Shown here: positions 21,356 through 32,777 of the stretch, in pieces
How the letters are laid out: every line of letters starts with the position of its first letter
How positions within the stretch are numbered: the stretch's first letter is position 1
Origin: Dugong dugon
Lineage: Eukaryota; Chordata; Mammalia; Sirenia; Dugongidae
Direction of reading: 5' to 3'
DNA: 64,000 nt
Assembly (NCBI GenBank): GCA_030035585.1
Contig: CM057460.1
Location: forward strand, 129,192,714-129,256,713
The notes under the pieces: model-generated
Seen by the model: the letters and a program-made list of their open reading frames with translations, nothing else
What the model was told of the DNA's origin: nothing
Databases searched by the model: none
Translations under genes and position numbers: made by a program

Positions 21356-23017
21356 CTAGTCTGTAGGTTCTCTTTTTACTCTTGGTGAAGTCTTTTGAAG
21401 AGCATAGGTGTTTGAATTTAGAAGATCCCAGTTATCTAGCTTATCTTCTGGGGTTTGTGTGTTGATGGTTACGGCTTGTATCCAGTTAATGACACGTATT
21501 AGGGCCTGAAGTATTGGTCCTATTTTTCCTTCTATGAACTTTATAGTTTCTGGCTTTATATTTAGGTCTTTGATCCATTTTGAATTAGTTTTTGTATATG
21601 GTGTGAGGTATGGGTCCTGTTTCATTTTTTTTGCAGATGGATATCCAGTTTTGCTGGTATCATTTGTTAAAAAGACTGTTCCCCATTTGATGGACTTTGG
21701 GCCCTTATCAAAGGTCAGGTGACTGTTATTCTCCTTCTTCAGTAGTACTTTACTTATTTGGGGCTTCTTCCCTTTCCATATAAAGTTAATGATTAGTTTT
21801 CCATCTATTTGAAGAATTTGTTTGTATTTGGATCAGGATAGCATTGTATTTGTAAATTGCTTTGGGTAGAATTGTCATTTTCACAATGCTGACTCTACCT
21901 ATCCGTGAGCATGGTATGTTTTTCCATTTATTTAGATCCCTTTGGGTTCCTTGCAATAGTGTTTTGTAGTTTTCTTTGTATAGGTCTTTTACATCCCTGG
22001 TTAGATTTATTCCTAAGTATTTTATCTTTTTAGGGGTTATTGTAAATGGTATTGTTTTCCTGATTTCCTTTTCATCATTCTCCTTATTGGTGTATAGGAA
22101 TCCAACTGATTTTTTGAATGTCTATCTTGTACCCTGCTACTCTGCTGAATCTTTCTATTAGTTTCAGTAGATTTCTCATGGAGTCTTTAGGGTTTTCCAT
22201 GTATACTATCCTATCATCCGCAAACAGGGATAGTTTAACTTCGTCATTACCAGTTTGGATGCCCTTTATTTCTTTTTCTTGCCTTATTGCTCTAGCTAGA
22301 ACTTCCAGCACAATGTTAAATAGGAGTGGTGATAAAGGGTATCCTTGTCTTGTTTCTGTTCTCAAGGGTAATGTTTTCAGCCTCTCTCCATTAAGAATGA
22401 TGTTAGCTGTTGGTTTTGCAAAGATGCCTTTTATTATGTTGATAAATTTCCCTTCTATACTTATTTTATTGCAAGTTTTTATCAGGAATGGGTGTTGGAC
22501 TTTGTCGAATGCTTTTCTGCATCACCTGAGATGATTATGTGATTCTTTTCTTTTCTTTTATTTATGTGGTGGATTATGGTGATTAATTTTCTATTGTTGA
22601 ACCATCCTTGCATACCTGGTATGAATCCTACTTGGGTGGTGTATTATGTTTTTGATATGATGCTGAATTCTATCGGCTAGAATTTTGTTGAGAATTTTTG
22701 CATTTATATTCATGAGAGATATTGGTCTGTATTTTTCTTTTTTTGTGGCATCTTTGCCTGGTTTTGTTATCAGGGTTATGCTGGCTTCATAGAATGAATT
22801 TCAGAAGTATCCCTTCCTTTTCTATGTTCCAAAATAGTTTGAGAAGTACTGGTGGAAGCTTTTCTCTGAATGGTTGGTAGAATTCTCCAGTGAAGCCATC
22901 TGAGCCAGTGCTTTTATTTGTTGGGAGTTTTTTAAAAAATTTGTTAGAGTATAGTTTTTCATAATATTCTGTTATGATTCTTTTTATTTCAGTTGGGTCT
23001 GTTGTAATGTTGCCCAT
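21356..23017 (-). pseudogene. L1 copy A ORF2 reverse-transcriptase region, broken
   Basis: Frames at 22787-23017 (start of the RT domain, with [12 protein letters not shown]), 22084-22365 (with [12 protein letters not shown] and the catalytic FADD box, L1's form of the RT active site) and 21356-21625 (post-RT region) belong to one ORF2 on the minus strand but lie in different frames or are separated by stops. The deletion near 22935 removes the stretch just before the RT palm that copy B still has at about 36945-37075. Confidence 0.88.
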
Positions 23018-23400
23018 TTCATTTCTTATTTTGGTTATTTACATCCCCTCCTGTTTTTCTTTTGTGAGTCTGGTTTTGTTGATTCTTTCTATTGTTTTTC
23101 TGTTCTCTATGTTATTTATTTCTGCTCTGATCTTTATTATTTCCTTTCTTCTGGTGGCTGTGGGCTTTTTTTGCTGTTCTCTTTCTATTTCTTTGAGTTC
23201 TGTCATTAATGTTTTGATTTTGTCCCTTTCTTCTTTTTTGATGTGTGCATCCATTGCTATAAATTGTCCTCTGAGGACTGCCTTTGCTGTGTCCCAAAGG
23301 TTTTGGTATGATGTATTTTCATTCTCATTTGATTCTAGGAATTTTTTGATTCTATCTCTGATTTCTTCTATTATCCAGTGGTTTGTAAGCAGGGTGTTAT

Positions 23401-24162
23401 TCAGTTTCCATGTAACTGATTTTTTTTTTCCTTGCTCTTTCTGTTGTTAATTTCTACCTTGATGGCATTGTGGTCAGAGAAGATACTTTGTATTATCTTA
23501 GCGTTTTGGACTTTGTTGAGTATTGCTCTGTGGCCTAAGATGTGGTCTATTCTGGAGAATGTTCCATGTGCATTGGAAAAGAATATGTAGTTTGCAGCTG
23601 TTGGATGGAATGTTCTGTATATGTCTATGAGGTCAGGCTGGCTGATTGTGCCCTTTAGGGCTTCTGTTTCTTTGCTGAGTTTCTTTTTAGATGTTCTGTC
23701 CTTGACTGAGAGTGGTGTATTGAAGTCTTCTACTGTTATTGTGGAACAGTCAATTTCTCTTTTCAGTGTTTTTAGAGTTTGTTTTATGTATTTTGGAGCC
23801 CTGTCATTGGGTGTGTAAATGTTTGTTATGGTTATGTCTTCATGATGGATCATCCCCTTAATCATTATGTAGTGTCCTTCTTTGTCTTTTATGGTGGATT
23901 TTGTTTTAAAGTCTATCTTATCTAAGATTAGTTTTGCCACTCCTGCTCTTTTTTGGTAGTTGTTAGTTTGATATATTTTTTTCAAACCTTTGATTTTTAA
24001 TAAATTCATGTCTTTGTTTCTAAGGTGTGTCTCTTGTAGACAGCATATTGATGGATCTTTTTTTTTTTTTATCCATTCTGTCCTTCTCTGTCTCTTTATG
24101 GGTTCATTGAGGCCATTCATATTCAGTGTAATTATTGATAGATGTGAGTTTATGGCTGTCAT
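23401..24162 (-). pseudogene. L1 copy A ORF2 endonuclease domain, open for 253 codons
   Basis: The frame opens at the expected ORF2 start with a SIITLNMNGLN motif and covers the complete APE-type endonuclease domain. Residues expected for catalysis are present: N in TLNMNGLN, E in QETHL, D and N in EDFNTPLS, D in RIDHILGHR and the SDH near the end. This domain nicks target DNA at T-rich sites. The frame stops soon after the domain, so the protein would lack RT. It is the best preserved coding segment in the window. Confidence 0.92.
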
Positions 24163-24208
24163 TTTGTAGTGCTTTTTTCTTGTGGTGCTGATGTTTTCTT
24201 TGTTCTTC

Positions 24209-24421
24209 TTACTCTCCTGTGCTGAACTCCTTTGTTTGTGGATTTTTTTTCACTTCTTTTGTTTTTGTAAGTTTTGTTTTTACTGAGACTTTATGTTTTT
24301 CCTCTTTATTTTTATGAGTATCTTTGTTAACTTTCTTTGTGGTTACCGTGAAATTTACCCTTATCTTTCTAAGTTTGAAGCAGTCTATTATTAGTTGGTA
24401 TGACCTTGCCTTTCTCTCCAT
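24209..24421 (-). CDS. inter-ORF open frame of L1 copy A (~70 codons), unknown
   Basis: A 70-codon basic frame between ORF1 and ORF2, ending 46 bases before the ORF2 start. It is rich in Lys and Thr and has no recognised domain. The frame at 38360-38578 in L1 copy B sits in the same place and shares MER, KLRK, a following VN, and the STG/STE ending. It may be only an open stretch of spacer in related L1s. I list it because both copies retain it. Confidence 0.3.
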   Translation of the reverse strand: MERKARSYQLIIDCFKLRKIRVNFTVTTKKVNKDTHKNKEEKHKVSVKTKLTKTKEVKKNPQTKEFSTGE

Positions 24422-24591
24422 TAGAAGGTTCTATACCTATGCCATGTATTCCCTTTTCTATTGTTCTGATGTTGTTGTCGTTAACAGATTAACTGCTCTG
24501 ATTCCCTGTTGTATTTATTTTGGTTTTGGATAGTCCTTCAGAGTTCATTTCCTAGATTGGTATCTGGCTAGTATGCTCTTGTGTCCTAGAT

Positions 24592-25657
24592 TCAGCCTGT
24601 GAGCTGAAGTTGTCTGTTTTCAGATCGGACTCCCTTTAATAATTCTTGTAAGTTTGTTTTGTTTTTCACATATTCCCTTAATTTCTGTTTATCTGGAAAT
24701 GACCTAATTTTACCATCATATTTGAAAGAGAATTTTGCAGAATATATTATTCTTGGCTGGTAATTTTTTTCTTTCAAGGTTTCATATATGTCATCCCATT
24801 GCGTTCTTGTCTGCATCGTTTCTGCTGAATAATCTGAGCTTAGTCTTATTGTTTCTCCTCTGTATGTTACTTACTGTTTTTCACTAGGTGCTCTCAGGAT
24901 TCTTTGTCTTTTGTTTTTGCGAGTGTGATTATGATATGCTCTGGTGATTTTCTTTTGTGGTCTATCCTATATGGGGTTCATTGACCTTCTTGGATGGCCA
25001 GCTTTTCATCTTTCATGATATTGGGGACGTTTTCTGTCAACAGTTCTTCAATGATCCTCTCTGTTTTCTGTTTTCTCCCCCTTTTCTGGAACTCCCATCA
25101 CTCACAGATTTTTGCTTTTGATTGTATCCCACATAATTCTCAGGATCTCTTCATTTTAATTCGTTCTTTTTTTCTGAGTTTTCCTCAAACAGAGTTGTAT
25201 CCAAATGCTTGTCTCCATTTCTGCTGGTCCTGTCTTCCACCATTTCAAATCTGCTCCTCAGCCCTTCTATGACACTGTCCATTTCTGAAATCTTATTGTT
25301 TATCTTTCAGATTTCTAATTGTTGTTTTTGTATAATTTCTAGCTGTGAATTTATTTTGGCATTTTGTTCCTGCATTATTTTCCTGAATTCTTACATTTTT
25401 TTGTTTGTATTTTCCATGAATTTGTCTGCCTTTTCCATGAATTTGTCTATTTTTTCCTCATTTTTAACTGCTTTTTGCTTCAACTCTTGGATAATTCTGA
25501 GTATTAGAGATTTCAGTTCCCTATCAGGTAGCTCTAGTGCCTTTTCTTCTACTGGAAAGTCATGTGGTATTTTATTTTGGACGCCTACTGGAACCATCCC
25601 ATCCTGTTTTTGTAAATGTTTTGATATTGTCTGATGTCTTTGTGGCAGTCAGTATTT
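24592..25657 (-). pseudogene. L1 copy A ORF1 region, broken
   Basis: N-terminal coil part at 25391-25597 (VPVGVQNK... with heptad-like IDKFMEKADKF) and C-terminal domain at 24592-24816 (WDDIYETLKEKNYQPRI). ORF1p is the RNA-binding trimer that coats L1 RNA. The start codon found in the related fragment at 29888 is altered here, and the central region is broken. Confidence 0.85.
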
Positions 25658-27242
25658 TTCTCATTTATTGATTGTAGGTTAGTTCGTTTCATCCTTTTTT
25701 TTTAAATTTGGCTATGTCTGAGCAGGCAGGCTGTGTGTTCTTTGTTGTTTGCTAATCTTTGGGCATAATACTTTTCCCCGCCTTCTCCAATTGACAGGGT
25801 CAGTCACTCAGATGTGGTACGGAAGGGCAGGTCTAGCTGAAGAGGAGTCACTGGGATAGGTTGTTTGTGGCACTTACTACAGCCACTAGGGCTGATCGGT
25901 AATCAGTGCAGGGCAGGTTCCAGTAGGCCCCGTGCATGTGCTGCTTGGTGGTGTGATGTTAAGCATATGGTGCAGGTAGGCAGGATGGAGGGGGGAGATT
26001 GTGATGTGTGGAGCTAAGACGGGTTTGGGAGAGAGGAGAGAGGAACAGGAGCCAAAAACATACAAAGAAAAAAGAATGCTAGGGGAGCTTGCCTTTGGAG
26101 TGGAGAGATGAGAGACTATGAAATGGAGAAAAACAAAAAGGAGAAGAAGAAGAAAAAAAAGAAAAGAAAAGAATGAACAAAAAATTAGAAAGAAAAAAGA
26201 AAAGCTCCCAGGGATCCCACCAGTCTGGCTACAAGGTCTGGGGAAGTTGTTCCTAGGTGTTAAAGTACAGCCTGGCTAGAAGGCATACAGGTGGCACTCA
26301 GCACCAGGTATTCAGGTGACAGGAAGAGAAGGAAGGTATAGCGAGACAAGAAAATGAGTAATGAAGAAAGACAAAAAAGGAAAAAGAAGGAAAAGAAAAC
26401 AAAACAAATTTAAAAAAAAGAACAAGAAAACCCCCCAAAAAAGACACAAAGAACGAAATGCTCTCAGGGATCCCTCTGTGTGTCTGAGCAAGCTGAGGGG
26501 GTAGGTCCCAAGCCATGCAGCACTGCCTGGCCAGAACTGGCTCCCAACTCAAGGCAAGAAAAAGAAAACAAACAAACAATTCAAAACAAACAAACAAAAA
26601 GAAGCCCCGGGATCCCACCAGCATAGCAGCATGGACCAGGAAGCAGTTCCACACTCGAGCAGAGCTCCACAGCCCCTCAGGAAGCAGCAAAGATGACGCA
26701 CAGACCCAAGTATTTGAGTGAAAGGAGGGGGAGGTGGTGAGAGGTAAGAAATCAAAAGAAGCAGAAAAAAGCAACCCCAGCAGGCAACAAATGGCACTCA
26801 GGGAGTCAGCCCATGCAGGTGGGTGAAATTCAAGCAGCCGGTGCTTCCCGGCCAAGAGACTGTGGCTGTGGGAAGCAGAGGAGGCCAAGTGGGGGTGAAG
26901 AAGGCTGGGGGTTGGGAAAGCGTATATCGCTGGTTACTGGTTATTCTGTCTTCTGCTGGAAGCTCCTTGAAGCTACTTTCTCATATCGCCTGTTTGCTGG
27001 TCTCTGATAGGAGTCCAAGATGGCGGATCCATGCTGCGTTAGCTGATAGGGGACCTCTGCATGTATGTCTTCTCGATGTTTGTTCTCTGTCAGTTTCTTA
27101 TTCCATTTGGTGCTTGGCTGAGTTCTTCATCACTTCATTTGATGTTTAGGTTTTCAAGATTGCTGTTTTCTCTGGTTAGTTTTTCAGATCTTTGCTGTGG
27201 AGGGACAGCATGGTGCTTCTGCCTAGAGCGCCATGTTGCTGG
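25658..27242 (-). promoter_or_regulatory. L1 copy A 5' UTR / internal promoter region
   Basis: GC-richer 1.6 kb block with purine-rich runs (about 26140-26200, 26340-26450) and one copy of the ~275 bp unit that is doubled in the fragment at 29380-31790. A gccatcttgga site (plus-strand caagatggcgg, near 27015) fits the YY1 consensus and lies ~230 bp from the 5' end. Expected role: internal Pol II promoter of L1. Confidence 0.65.
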
Positions 27243-27992
27243 AAGTCCTTAAATCTATTTTAAAAACTAAATTTCTAGTTGAGAGCTTTCCAAAAAAGAA
27301 AGCGAAAGGCAAGAAAGCTTTGCTAGTGAATTCTATGAAACATTTAAGGAAAAAATAATAATAATAACAACTCTTCCAGAAAGAAGATAAAACTATGAAA
27401 TTTATTCCATGAGATCAGCATTACCCTGGTACTAAAACCAACAAACATTACAAGAAAAGTAAAATAAAGTTCAATATCCCTCCATGAATTTAGATGCAAA
27501 AATTCTAAAATTTTTGCAAATGGAATTCAACAATATACCAAAAGAATAATACATCATGATTAAGTGTGTTGTACCACAGAAATTCAAGAATAGGTTAACA
27601 TTCAAAAATCAAGCAATGCAATCCACTTTATTAATAAACTAAAAAATAACAAAATACATAATTAGTTCAATAGATGCAGAAATCCAATATCCAACAATCA
27701 AAATGTTCAACAAACCAGAAATAGAACTGAATTTCCTCAACTTGATAAATAGTATCTACAAAAAATCTAGCATCATATTTAATGCTGAAAGACTGTGTAC
27801 CCCCTTTATCTGACAATAGGAACAAGACAAAGATGTCTGCTCTTACTACTATTCAGTACTGTATAAGAAGTTTCAGACAGTGCAATGAGAAAAGAGAAGG
27901 AAATAAAAGATTAGAATATCTCAATTTTCCTGGGTTTATTTAATTAAATAATTATCAACATAATATTTAGGTTTATATAAAACTAAAGTCAA

Positions 27993-28205
27993 ACTGACCC
28001 TGGTGGTGCAGTGTTTAAGTGTTTGGCTGCTAACCAAAAGGTTGGCAGTTTGAACCCGCTAGGTGTTTCACAGGAGAAAGATGTGGCAGTCTGCTTCCAT
28101 AAAGATATTAGCCTTGGAAACCCTATGGGGCAGTTCTGCTCTGTCCCATAAGGTCACTATGATCCAGAATCGATTTGACAGTAATGGGTTTAATGGGTTT
28201 TTAAG
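27993..28205 (+). repeat. AfroSINE (form with the gtggcagtctgcttcc block)
   Basis: Reads ccctggtggtgcagtgttta, gctaaccaaaaggttggcag, gatgtggcagtctgcttcca and aaccctatggggcagttctg. The extra ~40 bp block marks a subfamily also seen at 32221, 47818, 48028 and 57105. Confidence 0.93.
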
Positions 28206-29363
28206 GTCAACTGCTCCAAATTTACTTTTCTAAGTTTTCCACATTGGTTTTGTGGGAAAATAAGTTATTCTTTTCTCCATAAAATATGCAAGATTAAAGA
28301 AATATAAAATTATTTTTAACAAAACAAAATTGTAATGATGGATGCCTTAAAAAGTTTATTAATATTCTGAAAGTGCTAAAATGTACAAAGCATAAGAACT
28401 TAATGTTAGCAAAAATAATTCCAGACCTTAAATGAGGGTTAAACTGAAGTAATTGAAAAATAATCTTTGACTATTTAGATAAATTCTACAATAAACAAAT
28501 AAAACAGTTGGTTAGTTTGCTTAAATGTGTGACAAATATAAATTATTCAGACTCTATTATGTGTAATTACAGAGAGCTATAAATGAAATACAGTGTTAAA
28601 GTTTATTAAGATAGTAAATTCAGTGATACATAGACATTTTAATATGTTAAATTTAGTTATTTTTAAACTAAGTTAACAGCTTTAATTTTATCAACTGTTT
28701 AATAATTTTAACAAAAAGATGTCTAATGATCATTGTCACTCATTTGTGTGGTTTTTAAATATTTTCTATAACTTTATTTCTTTATAAAAATTATAATTAT
28801 AATTTATGTCCATGTATTGTCTTTTGCCTTTCCCAATTTAGAATACCAAAATGTTCAAAATTTCTTTTATTTCTAATATATCTTTAGGTTTTCTGGAATG
28901 CTCCCCAGATTTTTTCCTTGATCTTACATAAAGAAAAATAATAGAAACAACTCTCTTTATCTTGGAACTATCCAAATTTTTATTAACTCAAAACTATTCC
29001 TGAAGCACAAGTTCTTTAGGAGACGGTTCCATTCAAGACTCCTCCTCTAAGTGTATGAGAGGTGTAAATGGCTACTTACACCCAAGAGCCACAGAACAAT
29101 ATCCAGATAACTGGAATCATAGTTGTCTCACTTTAATCAGCTTACATTCTTTTTATCCTAGCTATCTTCTGTCCTTTATTGATGGTTTCAGGTCACCTTC
29201 AACTATGTTACTCATAAATCCCTTATTCTAAATCACGATATTTAGTATCCTTACTTACTCCCTGCTATAGACTTGTCTATGGTTTACTAATGATATGAGC
29301 AAACCATCCAACTGAACTTTGCTTTTGTATTCATTTTCTTTTGGGAGCCACCCAGATTCCTCT
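28206..29363. other. low-copy AT-rich DNA
   Basis: More than 1 kb of AT-rich sequence without recognised repeats, exons or RNA genes. Confidence 0.45.
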
Positions 29364-29543
29364 GATACTAGTTCATTGGTTTTGACTGTGTCCCACATAA
29401 CTCTCAGGGTCTTTTCATTTTTCTTTGTTCTTTTCTGAGTTTTCCTCAAACAGAGTTGTATCCAAGTGTTTGTCTTCAATTCCAGTGATCCTGTCTTCCA
29501 CCGTTTCAAATCTGCTTCTCAGCACTTCTATGACATCATCCAT

Positions 29544-29888
29544 TTATGAAATCCTGTTGTTTATCTTTTGGATTTCTAATTGTTGTCTTTGTATAATTTC
29601 TAGTTGTGAATTTATTTTGGCATTTTGTTCCTGCATTATTTTCCTGAATTCTTCCAATTTTTTGTCTGTATTTTCCATGAATTTGTCTATTTTTTCCTCA
29701 TGTTTGTCAGCTTTTTGCCTCAGTTCTTGGAGAATTCTGAGTATTAGGGATTTGAAGTCCCTATCAGGTAGTTCTAGTGCATTTTCTTCCACACGAGAGT
29801 CATCTGGTGTTTTATTTTGGACACCTACTGGAACCATCCTGTCCTGTTTTTGTAAATGTTTTGTTATTGTCTCCTGTCTTCGGGGCAT
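29544..29888 (-). pseudogene. L1 copy C ORF1 N-terminus, 114 codons then stop
   Basis: Starts MPRRQETITKHLQKQDR and continues into a long heptad-type coil (EEKIDKFMENTDKKLEEF ... EIIQRQQLEIQKINNRI), the trimerising segment of ORF1p. A stop follows, then the same frame reads on for ~40 codons to the fragment edge. The RNA-binding domains are absent because the element ends there. Confidence 0.85.
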
Positions 29889-30924
29889 TCAGTAGTTATT
29901 TTTCTCATTTATTGATTGTAGATTTGTTTGTTTCATCCCTTTTTTAAAAAAAAAAAATTTGACTATGAGCAGGCAGAGTGTGTGTTCTTTGTTGTTTGCT
30001 CATCTGTGGGCACAATACTTTTCACCTCCTTCAACTGGCAGGGTCAGTCACTCAGATATAGTACGGCAGGGCAGGTCTAGCTGAAGAGGAGTTATTGGGA
30101 CGGGTTGTTTGTGGCACTTACTACAGCCACCAGAGCAGGCTGGTCATCAGTGCAGAGCAGGTTCCAATAGGCCGTGCCTATGCTGCTTGGTGGTGTGATG
30201 TCAAGTGCACGGTGCAGGTAGGCAGGATGCAGCGGGGGGATTGTTATGTGTAGAGCTAAGATGGATATGGGAGAGAGGAGAGAGGAACAGGAGCCAAAAA
30301 CATACAAACAAACAAAAAAGAATGCTAGGGGAGCTTGCCATTGGAGTGGAGAGATGAGAGACTATGAAATGGAGAAAAACAGAAAGGGGAGGAGGAAGAA
30401 AAGAATGAATAAATAAGAATCAGAAAGATTAAAGAACCGCAAAGTTCCCAGGGATCCCACCGGTGCAGCTATGAGGTCTGGGGAAGTCACTCTCAGGTGT
30501 TACAGTACAGCCTGGCTAGAAGGCGTAGAGGTATACAACGCCAGATATTCAGGGAACAGAAAGAGAAGAAAGATATAGAGAGATGAGAAACTGAGCAATG
30601 AAGAAAGACAAAAAGGGAAAAAGAGGAAAAAAAAAAAACAAATTAAAAAAAAAAAAAACAAGAAAGGCCCCCAAAGAAACAGAAAAAAAAAAAAAAAAAA
30701 AAACCAACATAAAAAGAAATGCCCTCAGGGATCTCTCTGCACATATGTGGAACCCGAAGGGGAGTCTCCCTGCCACACAGCTCAGCCTGGCCAGAAAGGG
30801 CTACCAACTCAAGAAAAGGAAAAGAAAACAAAGAAACAATTCAAAACAAACAAACGAACAAAAGCCCTGGGATCCCACCAGCGTGGCAGCCCAAACCGGG
30901 AGGCAGCTCCACACTCGAACGAAG

Positions 30925-31480
30925 CTCTGCAGCCTCTCAGGAAGAAGCAAAGATGGCACACGGAGCCAGGTACTTGAGCAAAGGGAGGGGGAGGTGGTGA
31001 GAAGCAAGTAAGAAATCAAAAGAAGCAGAAAAAAAAGAAAAAAAAAAAGCAACACTAGCAGCCAATAAATGGCACTCAGAGAGCCAGCTAGTGTGGGCCG
31101 GTGTTTCTGGACAAGAGACTGTGTCTGCGGGAACCAGAGGGGGCCGAGTGTGGGTGAAGAAGGGTAGAGAGTGGGAAAGCGTATATCACAAATTACCGGA
31201 GCTCTGGAGCCCCTCAGGAAGAAGCAAAGATGGCGCACAGAGGGAGGTATTCAAACGAAAGGAGGGGGAGGTGGGGAGAAGCAAGGAAGAAATAAAAAGA
31301 AGCAGAAAAAAAGCAACACCAGCGGCCAACAAATGGCACTCAGATAGCCAACCATTCGAGTATGTGGAATCCAAGCAGCCTCTGTTTCCTGGTCAAGAGA
31401 CTGTGGCCGCGGGAAGCAGAGGAGGCCGAGTCGGGGTGAAGAAGTGTGGGGGTGGGAAAGTGTATATCACCAATTACCGG
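30925..31480 (-). repeat. tandem ~275 bp monomers in L1 copy C 5' UTR
   Basis: Unit 1 (about 30925-31200) and unit 2 (about 31201-31480) both run from a cctcaggaagaagcaaagat-type block through gaggtg(g)gagaagcaag, aacaaatggcactcag-type and gacaagagactgtg-type blocks to cgtatatcac...attaccgg. Copy A has only one unit (about 26660-26940). Confidence 0.85.
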
Positions 31481-31806
31481 TAGTTTTGTCTCCCGCTGGA
31501 AGCTCCGTGAGGCTGCTTTCTCGTACCCCGTTTGCTGGTCTCCAATGTCCAAGATGGCGGATTTGCGCTGCGTTAGCTGGTAGGGGACCTTTGCATGAAT
31601 CTCTCCTCGCTCTCCGTTCTCTGTCAGTTTTCTCACTCCATTTGGTTCTTGGCTGAGTTCTTTATCTCTTCATTTGATGTTTTAGGGTTTCAGGATTGTT
31701 GTATTCTCTGTTCATCTTAGTTTTTCAGATCTTTGCTGTGGAGAGACAGCGTGGTGCTTCTGCCTAGAGCGCCATTTTGTCAGAACTCGCGATACTAGTT
31801 CATTGG

Positions 31807-32220
31807 AATGAATTAGTTAGATTTCCTGAGTAATTGGACTTTTAGATGACAGACTCCATTAACAATTCAGACAGCAAGAAATCTAATGCCCCTTATCACT
31901 GTCAAATTGTTGAATGCCAGCTCTCCAAAGCTATCTCAGACAAAGCTGAGATTATTTTTACCATGGTAAGGGAGAACACGGCCTTAACAAAGTCTTAGAA
32001 TCACGTCAAAGATGAGAAGGCAAAGTCAGAATTTTAATGAGATTTTGGAGTCTGGTTGAAGCCAGGTGTTTCAATGCTGGCAGCTTGACTGAGTTTGGGT
32101 AAAGATCATAAACTAATCAATTTAGTATTGAGGGAAACAGTATTGTAAGGATTTTCAGGAGAGCGATTTGAAGAATTATGAAAGTAAACTGTCTTTTGAT
32201 GTTATCTATTGAATAATTGA
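31807..32220. other. low-copy spacer
   Basis: Nothing recognised. Confidence 0.4.
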
Positions 32221-32420
32221 AGGAGCAGTTGTGGCACATCTGTTAAGTACTTAGCTACTAACTGAAAGGTCAGCAGTTTGAATCCACCAGCCTCTCTGCA
32301 GGACAAAGATGTGGCAGTCTGCTTCCCTAAAGATAATAGACTTGGAAACCCTATGTGGAAATTCTAACTTTGTCCTGTAGGGTTGATATGAGTCTGAAAT
32401 GACTTGATAGCAATGGGAGG
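32221..32420 (+). repeat. AfroSINE (form with the gtggcagtctgcttcc block), diverged
   Basis: Reads agcagttgtggcacatctgt, gaatccaccagcctctctgc, gatgtggcagtctgcttccc and gatatgagtctgaaatgact. Confidence 0.9.
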
Positions 32421-32777
32421 TTTTATTGAAGCGCTGAACAGTTTCATGTTCATTTAAATGGGTCGTTTAAGACGTTTTTGAAATGAACAATGAAGTTATT
32501 TATAGCTTTTATCATCTTAGGAAAGAATTCCCTGATGACAGGGAAAGAGTCGAGTCATATTAACACAGAAAGTAAGCTGTGTAGATTGGTTTCAGTTCTC
32601 AGCCTTGTACCTGGAGAAGAAGGTTCCTGTCTCCACTGAAACAATACTCAGAGACCTTTCATGGGAGTGAGTTTTTGTAACAAAACTTACAGGGAAATTG
32701 AGATTGGAAGAGATCTAGGGATACAGAGATGAAGTATATTTGGAGGCCATATCACTTCACAGACCTTACAAGAAATG
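32421..32777. other. low-copy spacer
   Basis: Nothing recognised. Confidence 0.4.

Larger units (their letters stand above)
19489..27242 (-). mobile_element. near full-length L1 (copy A), minus strand
   Basis: A ~7.75 kb L1 with its poly(A) end as poly(T) at 19489 and its 5' end at 27242. Order on the minus strand: 5' UTR about 25660-27242, ORF1 about 24592-25657, inter-ORF region with a 70-codon frame, ORF2 from 24162 leftward, 3' UTR about 19500-20300. A degenerate TSD is visible (tagcactaaaa 19478-19488 / aagtccttaaa 27243-27253). ORF2 has at least one ~100 bp deletion near 22935 and several frame breaks, so the copy is dead. Confidence 0.9.
15483..27960 (+). mobile_element. second old L1 (L1M/HAL1-like), plus strand, heavily nested
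   Basis: ORF1-type sequence at 15500-16365 (tttttcagacagataaaagc), ORF2 endonuclease part at 17184-17582 and 17761-17960 (gctgtttacaagaaacacca), early reverse transcriptase at 17960-18600, a short stretch at 19371-19488 (ccttgaaatgcacgaactat), then resumption at 27243-27960 with the next ORF2 segments (gctagtgaattctatgaaac; atcatgattaagtgtgttgt). The right piece continues the left one in L1 order, so the 7.8 kb minus-strand L1 lies inside it. All frames are broken. Confidence 0.7.
29380..31790 (-). mobile_element. L1 fragment with 5' UTR and ORF1 start but no 3' end (copy C)
   Basis: Homologous to 25100-27240 of copy A on the same strand: ORF1 N-terminal half at 29380-29888, then the complete 5' UTR to 31790. 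It is bounded by a perfect 16 bp direct repeat, gatactagttcattgg, at 29364-29379 and 31791-31806. The left edge lies inside ORF1 (cacagtcaaaa on the minus strand) with no poly(A) tract, whereas L1 copies normally keep the 3' end and lose the 5' end. The TSD shows that it inserted in this form. Confidence 0.9.

Noticed and set aside
22118..23450. Plus-strand frames of 138 and 158 codons rich in Ile, Ser, Leu and Phe
   Set aside because: They are antisense shadows of A-rich L1 ORF2. Their hydrophobicity comes from the complement of Lys/Asn-rich codons, not from membrane proteins.
25209..25634. 141-codon hydrophobic plus-strand frame that could be taken for a membrane protein
   Set aside because: Antisense to the ORF1 coiled coil; a similar frame recurs at 29425-29895 for the same reason.
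26298..26888. 196-codon minus-strand frame, the second longest in the window
   Set aside because: It lies in the L1 5' UTR on the sense strand, with low-complexity Phe/Leu/Ser content from purine tracts on the other strand. The equivalent frame in copy C (30801-31238) is only partly alike. No domain seen.
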